A DNA stretch of 64,000 nt from Fremontodendron californicum. Its lineage: Eukaryota > Streptophyta > Magnoliopsida > Malvales > Malvaceae. Of the stretch, positions 22,097 to 32,848 are shown one piece after another; the first letter of the stretch is position 1, and every line of letters starts with the position of its first letter. The stretch covers positions 23,415,010 to 23,479,009 of the forward strand of contig JAULJL010000002.1 of assembly GCA_030761205.1 (NCBI GenBank), read 5' to 3'. The notes beneath the pieces were generated by a model. The model did no database searches. It saw only the letters and a list, made by a program, of their open reading frames with translations, and had not been told where the DNA came from. The position numbers and the translations under genes were made by a program.

Positions 22097-22906
22097 CTTT
22101 AGAGAGTCAAGCCTAGAGTCAATCGCGTGTTATCGAAAGTCTCAATTTTGTCGGTTTTAATTGGTATTTAATTATAATTCACATTTGTTTTTTTGTAAAA
22201 TAAAGAGAATTTTGAAAATAACAAATTTTTTCTTTTCATCTTCATGAGCGTACTTATTATTATTGTGCTATGTTTATTTGAGTGTTGTGTATTATCATTA
22301 TTTCTTTGATTGACTAATGCTTTCTTTTAATTAATTCAGTTTTTTATTATATTGCTTATTGGGTGTTTTTAAATTATGGGTTATAAAATAGTAGTGAAAG
22401 GTTTGTTGTTCCTCTTCACACACTATATTTGCATTTGCATAACATGAGCCTTCAACCCGGGTTCCATCCTTTTAGGTAGAGTAAAGTACCTACACATCGT
22501 GTGGCAATAGCCTCCGTATAAGGTAGCGAAATACTCCCGGGGTACAAATTACCTACGCTTCGTGAGGTGTTAACCTCTGCATAAGCATGGGAAATATATT
22601 ACAACAAATTGAACCCGCTTTTATCGGGGTGCCTTACTAGCCTTCACCGGCAACAGTGAGGAGCAATTTGAAGCCTTTTTAGAACCTAATACCACTCCAT
22701 ATAGTAAACTTAGGCGAAGCCATGCCTGTTTTCTATTAGATATCCTGGAGTTAAGAAACACTCGGAGGAACGTTTCTCACCTTAAACTATTTATTTTATG
22801 ACACTGTTATGGTTATTTTGTTTTGGTTTTCATCCCATGCATCATGATCGTTTAAGGGGTATTTGCCTGAAGCCAAGTTCCAACCGAAGGGGTCTTCAGT
22901 ATAATC
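22097..22906 (+). other. 5' leader of element 1 with a chain of stem-loops
   Basis: The leader between PBS and ORF1 is mostly AT-rich, but 22487-22661 holds two direct repeats of about 63 bp and several short hairpins. These are ACAC-ATC-GTGT (22492-22502), GGC-AATA-GCC (22503-22512), ACG-CTT-CGT (22555-22563), GAGGT-GTTA-ACCTC (22564-22577), a CCCG stem at about 22614 and CCTTCAC/GTGAGG (22641-22661). The same chain lies at 49268-49443. The bases differ between the repeats while pairing is kept. A role in packaging, dimerisation or translation is possible but not shown. Confidence 0.55.
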
Positions 22907-24890
22907 ATGGAACGTCAAGACCTTCTGTCGGTATCAGTGGTTAGCAAGATATATCAAGAGGTTAGGATTGAGTCCGAGGGAAACCAGGGTGACAAAGGAG
23001 ACTGCTTAGCCACTGGTTTTGTGTCCGCACTTTTTGAGTCAGTCCACTTGGATTTTGTTCAGAACAACTTAACAGAATTAGAGGAAATCTGGAGACAGTG
23101 GGAAGTTGCAAGGAAAGATGAGTTCATCGAAAAATATGGTGACATAGCTTTATTCCTTTCGGTCAAGATGGATGAGCAATTAATCAAGGCCATAGTACAG
23201 TTTTGAGATCCTTCGTATCGATGCTTCACTTTTAATCAAGAAGATATGGTGCCCACCATTGAGGAATATTCTATCTTGCTCTGTGTTGAGTCAGCAAATT
23301 CGGATAAAATCTATTGGAAAGAGCATAAGACATCGAGCTGTCGGAAGAAGCTTTCTATAGTGATGGGTATAAATTTTTCGGTTGATTCTCCGTACATAAA
23401 GAGGAAGGGTTCGAGTGACTGCATCCCTTGGGTAGTTTTGCGGAACTATATCAAGAATAACTCGGATGATGACCGTGTTGAGGATGTCTTTGCCCTGGCA
23501 ATTTATGGATTAGTCATATTCCCGAAGGTGGAAGGTCATATCGAAGCAGCTGTAGTAGACTTCTTCAATCGTTTGGACAAACAAATTGACCCTTCCCCTA
23601 CCATTCTTGTTGAGACGATCACGTCACTCAGTTACTGTCGAAGACGAGGAAAGGGACATTTCGAGGGTTGCGTACAACTTCTGTATGTCTAAATTCAGAG
23701 CCATTTCTAGGGTGATGATGGTGGAAAACTTCACATAAAGACCTTTAGTCCCCTCCGATAATTCAACAAGGAAAAATGGCTAAGGAAAGGAGATAAGAAG
23801 CAATGGATCAGGACTCTCAGTCACTCGGGTAGAGAAGATATAACTTGGAGGGCTCTGTGGATGCCACTCAGGTCGATCTTGTACCATTGTGGTGATAATT
23901 TATGGGTTCCGTTGTTGGGAATCTGGGGGTCGTTAGCTATGCTCCATTACTAGTACGGAGGCAATATGGATCCGAATAGTTCATCCCGATGACTCATAAG
24001 CTTACTTTGAAGGAGTTCTCCTATGGTGGGTCTGGATATATGGGAAAGATACGTGAAGCTACCAAGGCATGGAAGAAACTATACCGGTCACAAGTGGTTA
24101 GGTACATTATCAATGCCACTCCGACATATCAGGTATGGAGAGCCAAGAGGGTCCGTGACATTGTGCTTCCTACCGAGGACACCTCTCTTCATCCGGTAAC
24201 ACTTCAGCCAAAACTCATAGTACCGACAGAAGCTGATATTATCAGACAAGAGTTGGAAAAGGACAAAGGGAAACTGAAGCGTGAGTATGATAAGCCTCAG
24301 GAGGAAGTCAAAGATTTAGGATCGACCTTGAGATCTAAGAGGCCAGGACACGGAGATTGGCTAAAGAGTGAGACACGGCACAATTCGACATAAGGGATTT
24401 ACATCAAGAGAACAAGAGGCTAAGGGCCAGAGGAAAATTTGTTGGTTCTAGCGAGCTTCTCACCACACATGAGAGAGAGATGGAAAAGCTTCAGAAAGAA
24501 TTGGAGTTCTGGAAGGGCAAGGCTAAGGAAAGCAAGGAAAAAGAGTCCAGATTTGCTCATGAGCGACAGAAGTGGTGTGATGCACGCTCATTGGTTTTGA
24601 CAAAGTTGGAAAGATGCTTGCAAGAGAATGAGCTGCTGAAAGCCAGATTGGGAAATAAGAGGGATAAGACATCCATGTTGCACAAGGAGAGTGAGACGCT
24701 TGATGCAACCATCCAGTCCCTAGAAAATCAGTTGCAAGTCCAGAAGGCTGACATCAATGCCATCATTCAGGAAAGTCGAGAGAGGGAGACCGAGTGGAGC
24801 CAGGCAAATGATTTAGCTATAGATGCTAGCATGAGGTGGAAGGCAGAAGCTTTGGGGAGACAACTGTATATAGACCACCTGACCAGGTAG
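22907..24890 (+). pseudogene. ORF1 of a Tat/Ogre element (DUF7745-like domain plus coiled coil), broken
   Basis: The ATG at 22907 opens a frame that reads through a TGA (23204-23206) into the segment with DMVPTIEEYSILL and IPWVVLRNYIKN, up to a TAA at 23690-23692. Further stops follow before a shift of frame near 23985. The next part has LTLKEFSYGGSGYMGKIREA. A long charged heptad-like region, probably coiled coil, ends at 24890. The N-terminal half resembles the plant mobile-domain-like DUF7745 protein that Ogre elements encode upstream of gag; its function is unknown. At least two frameshifts and five stops leave it inactive. The family name is from recognition, not a search. Confidence 0.7.
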
Positions 24891-25365
24891 ATCCACACGG
24901 CTGTGATTATGGCAAGAGAGATGGTGAAAAAGTGAAGACTTTGAGACAGGATGTCAACCCGATCGGGAAACATGGACAGCATCTGTTGAAATTAATAGAA
25001 GAAGCACAAAACCAGTTGAGCAGATCAATTTTTTTTATGTAACCTGAGATTAGAAGATGATATGTAACAAGTTTCTATGAATTAATGAAAAACCTTTGTG
25101 TTGGAATTTGATCTTCAGGCAAATACCGTTACTTGCATCATTTCATACAAGTTATAGAAGCATACATTCATACATTCAAATGTTTGATTAGTCATACATT
25201 GATTCATTTATTCATCCGTGCACACATTTAATAAAAAAAAGGAATAATGTGCCATGAAATTCTAATCTGTGGTACTTACACGAAGGTTTAAAAATTAGGC
25301 GCCCACTGAAACTCCCAGAGAGAAGCACTCCACATCAGTATAATACTCGATCGCAAGTCAGGATC
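24891..25365 (+). other. Spacer between ORF1 and gag, element 1
   Basis: AT-rich and without a clear gene. CATACATTCATACATTCA and similar words give weak repetition at 25150-25215. The last 70 bp before the gag ATG stay in the gag frame and look coding (YNTRSQVRI just before the ATG), so translation of gag may start further upstream than 25366. Spacing and sequence match 51704-52178. Confidence 0.5.
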
Positions 25366-27300
25366 ATGAAAAATGAAAAGCTTGCCCGAATAGAGAGAAT
25401 GGAAAGGACTCAGGATGAGTTGAGGGAAGAGTTGCCCAAATCTCAGGCCGAGTCGAGAGATCAGATGATTAAACTGATGGAACTAGTGTCTGCCCTAGTC
25501 AAAGGAAAGGGACACATGGAGAATTTAGCCCCAAGATTAGAATCAAGACATCAAAGGGGGAAAGAGGGGCAACGAGAAGCTGTATTAACAGATGGCCAAT
25601 CTGCGCAAAATATAGAAATTCCACCATCGGTAGCTGCAATGCCTTTCGTGTGTGTTCAAACCAACCTAGGGGCACAGAAATAGATGCCAATTAGGGTAAA
25701 TCTTGGGGCAATCCCGACAGATTCTATCGATATCCCAGACCTGGATGAGCTTGCCAAACAAGAAAAGAGAAAAACGGCAGAACTAAAAAGGGTTGAAACG
25801 GTTGAATCACAAAAAAAGTATTAGCTATTGGAAGAAAGGCTGATGGCCATTGAAGGGGCTGAGCTGTTTGGAAGCCTCGATGCTGAAGAGATGAGTTTAG
25901 TCTCCGGCTTAGTGATCCCACCCAAGTTCAAAATGCCAAATTTTGAGAAGTATAATTGGACCACCAATCCTTCAGCACATTTGACGATGTATTGTCAAAA
26001 AATGACCGGACATGATAGTGATGAGAAGTTGCTTATCCACTACTTCCAAGACAGCCTTACGTGGTCTGCCACTCGATGGTACAATCAACTCACCCGAAGC
26101 AAGATCCGATCATGGATAGATTTGGCTAGGGCCTTCCTGGAACACTACAAACACATATCTGACATGGTACTATCCCTGCAAAACATGGAGAAGCAAGCTA
26201 CTGAAAACTTCAAACAGTACGCCCAGAAATAGCGAGACATGGCAACCTAGGTGCAGCCGCCGTTGACTGATAAAGAAACTACGGTTCTCTTCATTAATAC
26301 TTTGAAAGCACCATACTATGAGAAGTTAGTGGGGAATGGCACTAAAAATTTGGCAGATATGGCCATATCTGGAGAGATGATTGAAACCGCCATCAAAAGC
26401 GGAAAGATGGATAGTGGAGAGTCAGCCGCCCACAAGAAAACAACTTCTGCCAAGAAAAAAAGAGGAGGCTCACGCAGTCAGTTGCAATAGCCGACCTTTT
26501 GCACCTCCAACACCTTATTCACCTTACCCAACCTACAATCCATATTATCCGGCTATAAACAGCCTCACTCAAAACCCTTTTCCTTATACAGCTATCCCAC
26601 AGCAACCATATCCGACTAGCGTATCTCCTCAGATAACCATTCACCAAACACTACCCCAAACATCCAAAACATTCCCCGAAATGATCAAAGGCCTATGAGG
26701 AATACCCAAAAGCCTCAATATGACCCTATCCCCACTACTTATAGTGAGTTATACCTAAAGCTTCTACAGGTTAACTCATTACACCTGTCTATCTTCAACC
26801 TTTAAAACCTCCTTATCCCAAGTGGTACAATTCCAACGCTCATTGTACGTACCATGCGGGCATCCAATGACACTCAACCGAGACTTGCAATACTTTCAAA
26901 CGCACTCAGAGTCTTATTTGCAGGAATCTTGAAATTGGAGCCAAAAAAATGGACCTAATATTACGGGAAACCCGTTGCCTAATCATACGGAGGTCAAGGT
27001 TAAAGCAATCATGTCCGGAAAGGTTGAAAGGGTAAAAAATGATGTTAGGAAAGTAAAAATGCCTATGATCAGAGTCTAGTTTGAGGTGGTCAAGGTAGGG
27101 TTGGTTAAGCCGAAATCAGATGTAAGGAAGATAGTTAACCAGGTTGAGGACTTTTGCCAATATATGAGTGTAAAGGGCATGGATGTAACAAATGAGACAA
27201 GAAGATTCCATGGAAGTATGAATACAGTATGGTAATGCTAGGATCTTCAAACCATTAGGAAACGGCCATGGATGTAACCAAAGTGGGGCACCTAACCCAA
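25366..27300 (+). pseudogene. Gag with remnant of protease region, element 1 (broken, 3'-deleted)
   Basis: Gag starts MKNEKLARIERMER, a predicted coiled coil. The retrotransposon gag domain lies at about 25915-26232 and includes LVIPPKFKMPNFEKYNW and SLTWSATRWYNQL. In-frame stops sit at 25681 (TAG), 25822 (TAG), 26230 (TAG) and 26248 (TAG), and a frameshift near 26465. The PxPxxYxELL-type motif is at about 26718-26770 and a degraded CHHC zinc motif at about 26840-26900. About 230 bp are missing near 27180 relative to element 2. The frame then ends in the deletion joint at 27300. Gag would form the particle; this copy cannot. Confidence 0.75.
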
Positions 27301-28721
27301 AAACGAAAAAAAACAAGAATGGCAAATGAAAGCCAAGAACGAAAAGAAACAAGAATCAAAATTCAAAGGAGAAAAATCCAAAAAGGATGAATGTTTCGAA
27401 AATGGAACCTCCTCATAAAATGATCCTTGACCCAATCAACCTTAAACACATTTTGGGTCTATTTATTCTTTCTTTCTAAACCCAAAGCTTGGCCTACATT
27501 ACGTGCTTTTAATGTCCATTTTGATCAAGCTCGGGTATTTAATTTGAAGGGTTTTTCTCAGATTCCATCCCATCTTTTGTAATTTTCATTTTTACCACGA
27601 AAGCATTTAGAATTCTCAGATGCATGGTGGAATACACAAAAATGAAAAATGAAAAAAGAATGTAAAAGGAGAGGTTTAAGCCGAAAACCCGAAAAAGGCG
27701 ACTTAAAACCGAACGGGGGACACTTAGGTTGAGAACCCTCAAAGGGTGGCCCAAGTACTAAATCAATGCTCCGTGTAAAGGGGGAGAAGGTATCAGGAAT
27801 TCAGAGAAAAGGGTAAACCTCAGTCTGAACAACAACGAAAGCTGAGAAGTCACCCAAGCAAATGGTTTGCTCAAGAGACATTTTAGAGGAATTAAAGCAG
27901 GAGGGGTCCAGGATATTCTGCATCTGGGGCATCTATACCTTTTTCTTTGCACTCTCCTTTTAAACCCTGATATTCATCTTTGTTATCTAAACCTTTTTGA
28001 AATAAACTCTTGTTGGCCCTTTCATGGCATTTGGCTATTCTATACCATCTTTCATACATGTTGTGATGCATTTTGAATGTTATCAAATTGAATGATGATT
28101 ATTAAACATAAGAGTCTTTAAGTAAAAGGATTTCCTTGCATTACTATGGAGTAGATTTAAAATTTTAGAGGAGGTTCGAAAACCACTAGAATTTGGAGAA
28201 AACTCACAACAATCCATAATGCTGAAAAACTCATCAAGTGGGAAATTTTGATATGCTAAACACATCGACCCGAGATACTGAAGAGCTCATCAAGAAATGC
28301 AAAATCAGAGATACGATTGAAAATACTGTCGCAGAGTCAAAACCAGTGGACCGCGTTGAAACCATAGAGAAGAGCTCATCAAGTAGAGCAAGATCACGGA
28401 TAGGTGAAAGACATCGCCACCGAGTTAGAAAAATTTGGAGAAAACTCGTGACAATCCCCATTGCTGAAAAGAACTCATCAAATGGAGTAAACAGTGGTGT
28501 TGAGAAGACTCGTGAACCTCAGTGAAATCATGGATTAAAACTCATAACAATCATATAATTGCATTCATCCCTAGGGAACATGCATCTTACAAGCATTTTG
28601 CAAAACTTATCATCAACATCATTGCATTCGACTAACATTGCAGGATCTATAGAAAGCTTTCCTTTTTTTAGTCCAACATAGCTGACACAAAAAGAAGCAA
28701 GCACTTTATCCGAATTTTTTT

Positions 28722-29426
28722 GGATAAGACATCCAGAATATAATTATATACAGTGCCATGTGAAAAGAGATTTTTCAAAAACTCTGTCGGGGAGCTCAAT
28801 TATCCTAACACATGTCACTTATATAAACTTTTTTGGACAAGACAACCAGATTATTCAAACAAGACATCCAAAATTTTCTTTGGACAAGACATCCAGAATA
28901 TAATTATATACAGTGCCGTGTGAAAAGAGATTTTTCGAAAACTCTACCGGGTTGCAGAGGACTCAATTATCCTGAAACATGTCACTTATATAAACTTTTC
29001 TGGACAAGACAACCAGATCATTCGGACAAGACAGACAAACCTTTTGGACAAGACATCCAAAATTTTCTCTGGACAAGACATCCATAATATAATTATATAC
29101 AATGCCGTGTGAAAAGATATTTTTTGAAAACTCTGTCGGGTTGCCAGGGAACTCGATTATCTTGACACATGTCACTTATATAAACTTTTATAGACAAGAA
29201 AACCAGATCATTCGGACAAGACATCCAAACTTTTTAGACAGGACATCCAAAATTTTCTCTGGACAAGACATCCAGAATATAATTATATACAATGCCAAGT
29301 GAAAAGAGATTTTTCGAAAGCTTTGCGGGGTTGCTGGGGAGCTCGATTATGCTGACACATATCATTTATATAATTTTCCTGGACAAGACAACCAGATTTA
29401 GGACAAGACATCCAAGATTTTTCCAA
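28722..29426 (+). repeat. 3' UTR tandem repeat A, element 1
   Basis: Four units start near 28722, 28882, 29071 and 29261 with GGACAAGACATCCA. Spacings of 160, 189 and 190 bp match those in the other two copies. Confidence 0.85.
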
Positions 29427-29795
29427 TCGAACTTGTTTCCTTAAGACATGTCAAGCCTTGATTAGTCAGGGAATTCAAGTTAAGGACAAATTTTATTATT
29501 TTATTCAAAGCTACACCAAGTTGAAGTAAGGCCCTGAGACTTTTGTCGAGGTATTATCTTCTCTTGCAAATCGAACACGTTTCCTTAAGACGAGTCGAGC
29601 CTTGATTAGTCAGGGAATCAAGTTAAGGACAAATTTTATTGTTTTATTCAAAGCTACACCAAGATGAGGTAAGGCCCCGGGACTTCCGTCGAGGTATTAT
29701 CTTTCTCTTGCAAATCGAACTCGTTTCCTTAAGACGGATCGAGCCTTGATTAGCCGAGGAATTCAATTTAAGGACAAATTTCTTTTATTTTGTTT
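29421..29795 (+). repeat. 3' UTR tandem repeat B, element 1
   Basis: Three units of about 145 bp start near 29421, 29563 and 29707, with CGTTTCCTTAAGACG and GAGCCTTGATTAG. An AT-rich tract follows. Confidence 0.85.
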
Positions 29796-29957
29796 TATTT
29801 TATTTTACAGTTTACAAAAAAAATCAAAAACTCAAAAAATAAAAAATAAATGGAAAATAGAAATTCCCATTTCTTATCCTTCACATGTGATTTCACTGAC
29901 TGGACGAAATTATTGTCTAGTTTATCTTTTCCTGATTCTTGATTCTCAGCAATAGTC

Positions 29958-29970
29958 AAAGAGAGGCAGC
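29958..29970 (+). other. Polypurine tract of element 1
   Basis: AAAGAGAGGCAGC directly precedes the LTR start TGTAGACACC at 29971. One G-to-A change separates it from the tracts at 3090 and 62440. Confidence 0.75.
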
Positions 29971-30589
29971 TGTAGACACCTAATTTTGTCTGGGACCCCT
30001 AAACTGGCCAGATTCTCCCTTTCAACTCCCCGGAACGCAAGGAAACTTCCACCATTCAAAAGATAGGTCCCCAAGACTTTGGTTCAGAGGTCAGCACAAA
30101 AACTCAACTCAAAAAAAGTCAAACCCACAAAAGTCAACCTAAAAAATTCAACCACTAAAAAAGTCAATTCTCAATCAAAATCAAGATTCGAAGTTGAATT
30201 GAACAATGGCGAAAGAATTTTATAATCCGAGGTAGAGTTCAAAAGATGGGTTATGAGAATTCAGTGTAGGGGAAGACCTAATCCGACAAATTTGGGGAAA
30301 ACTGCATAGATGGCCCAATTCGGTGAAATTGAAGCCCCCAGTTGATAAAGGGTGAATAAACAAAGATAGCCCAAGGCCCAGTTTCAAGTGGATCCCAAGG
30401 AAGAGTCGGTTAGAGCATAAATAGAAAATTGAGAAAATTGTCAAGTTTGAAAATGGCAAAACTAAATCGGAGGGGAATTTGATTGTAAAAATTGGGCATT
30501 TCGGGACCAACTCAAATTCAATATATGACAAAGGAAGTAGAAAAAGAAAATCCAGAAATCGGACACCTTTTGAGTAAAATCGAGATTTC

Positions 30590-31310
30590 GGAGGTTAAAG
30601 GGCAATATCGAAAAATCCCAAAGATAATTCCGGGAAAAATAGCAAACGAGCTCAAAAAATTATGAAAACTTTTAGATCTGAGTTTTATAATTTTTGGAAG
30701 AGATTGGTGAAGAAAAATCTGGAATTGGAGCTCGTTTGAAAAATGGCAAAGTTCGGGTGCACTAACTTGAAATTCCAAAAGATAATTCCGGGAAAAATAG
30801 CAAACGAGCTCGAAAAATTATGAAAACTTCCAAATCTGAGTTTTATAATTTTTGAAAGAGATTGGTTCGGAAAAATCCAAAATTGGAGCTCGTTTGAAAA
30901 ATGGCAAAGTTCGGGTGCACTAACCCGAATTCCAAAAGATAATTTCGGGAAAAATAGCAAACGAGCTCGAATAATTATGAAAACTTACAGTCTGATTTTT
31001 ATAATTTTTGGAAGAGATTTGTGAAGAAAAATCCAGAATCGGAGCTCATTTGAAAAATGGCAAAATTCGGGTAAAAAAACCCAAAATTCCAAAAGATAAT
31101 TCCGGAAAAAATAGCAAACGAGCTCAGAAAATTATAAAAACTTCCAGATATGTGTTTTATAATTTTTGGAAGAGATTGGTGAAGAAAAATCCAGAATTGG
31201 AGCTCAAATGAAAAAGGCTAAATTTGGGGGGCACTAAACCGAAATTTCAGAGATAAATCCGGAAGAAATGGCAAACGAGTTCAGAAAAATGTGAAAACCT
31301 CCAGAATCAA
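30590..31310 (+). repeat. 158-bp tandem repeats in block 2 head
   Basis: About 4.5 units with CAAACGAGCTCGAAAAATTA and GGAGCTCATTTGAAAAATGG, in register with 3720-4440. Confidence 0.8.
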
Positions 31311-32239
31311 GTTTTACATTGAATGGGATGAGTTGGAAAAGACAAATCCAAAGTTGGGGTCCATTTGCAATTAAATTAAGTTCGGGGGGCTATTTTATCG
31401 AAGAAATCGAAAAGGGCAAATTTTGCAAAATGAAAAAGGTGAAAAATGAAGGGGTTCTGGAATATCCCAGGTTTTGGCCAGCTAGCATATAGGAGAAGGG
31501 TGGGGATTTATTTCATTACATCCAATGTCACTATCAAGTAGCAAGATGTCATTTTTAATGCCTTGCAAATGTCCTTGCTCATCCAATGGTCTAGGTTCTT
31601 TTGTACAAGATGAGTACACCTTTCAATGGCCAGGATTCAATTGCAAGATGTCATTTTTATCGTCTTGAAAATATCTTTCATCCAATGGCTTGGGTTGGTG
31701 GAGAAAAGATGAGTACATTCATCTAAGGGCCAAAAAAATCAAAGCACACACACATAATGATATCCCTTGGCCGACCACTATTAAGAAGGGGGAAGGCTTC
31801 ATTTTTCATATAGTTAGTTATCTTTTAAAGAGCATAGGCAGTAGCTAATTAAAGAAAAAGAAGGAAGATTTTTTTTTAAAAGAGGCTAGCTTGAAAGAAA
31901 GCTTTGAAGGTAGCCATTGGCACTTTTCTCTTGCATTTTTCTTCTTTTCTTTTCCATGTTCGTTGTGATAGGATAGCTTTCTTTGAAGGTTTAGTTTTCA
32001 AATACAAATAAAAATAAAGAGGTTGAAAGGCTTCATGATCTTGATAAAATCAAGTGATTATGGTTTAGGGAGGGCTATGCCCATTGTACCAACCATGGAG
32101 CTCACCTCTATTTTCCTATTTTACTTGCTGTTTTTCTATTCATTTTCATATGTATTTTTGTTATATTATGTTGCTCATACCAAGTTTATTCATGTCTTTG
32201 CATCTTGTGGCTATGTCATATAGCATTTTAAGTCATGTC

Positions 32240-32620
32240 ATTTTTTATTCATTTTAAGCATACTTTGCATCATGCATAATATCATGTATCATTTGGCCAT
32301 GCCTTGTATTTTTGCCATGCATCATATCTTGCATCTTTAGCATGCTTCGCATTGTGCATAATACCATGTATCATTCGGCCATGTCTTGCATTTTTGCCAT
32401 GCATCATATCTTGCATTTTAAGCATGCTTTGCGTCATGCATAATACCATGTATCATTCGGCCATGTCTTGCATTTTTGCCATGCATCATATCTTGCATCT
32501 TTAGCATGCTATTGTGCATAATACCATGTATCATTCGGCCATGTCTTGCATTTTTTCCATGTATCATATCTTGCATCTTTAGCATGCTTTACATTGTGTA
32601 TAAGACCATGTATCATTTGG
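32240..32620 (+). repeat. 83-bp tandem repeats in block 2 head
   Basis: About five units of the ATACCATGTATCATTCGGCC type, in register with 5400-5790. Confidence 0.8.
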
Positions 32621-32848
32621 CCATGTCTTGCATTTTCCTTGCAATGTAGATTTAGGTCATTTTTATTATGCCATGTTATTTAGCTAGGTCACATGCCATA
32701 TCATTTTCTACATCATTTAGGAATTAGGTTATATGCCATGTTTTTTTTCCATGTCATTTAGCATGCTAGATTATTTTGGCTATGTCATTTAGAACCTAGG
32801 TCATGCATATGCCATGCCACACATTTCATGCATTTAACTTGCTATTTG

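Larger units (their letters stand above)
27301..29970 (+). other. 3' UTR of element 1, joined directly to the protease remnant
   Basis: From about 27300 the sequence matches the 3' UTRs at 452-3102 and 59795-62452. Everything from the middle of PRO to the first 330 bp of the 3' UTR is missing. Tandem repeats A and B and the polypurine tract are kept. A 95-codon open frame at 28238-28525 is interrupted by stops in the other copies and is not counted as a gene. Confidence 0.75.
29971..32848 (+). mobile_element. Forward LTR head in block 2
   Basis: Counterpart of 3103-5997. It has AGTCAA boxes at 30105-30170 (two of them decayed), 158-bp repeats at 30590-31310 and 83-bp repeats at 32240-32620. 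The match to the complete LTR ends after ATTTAACTTGCTATTTG. Confidence 0.75.
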
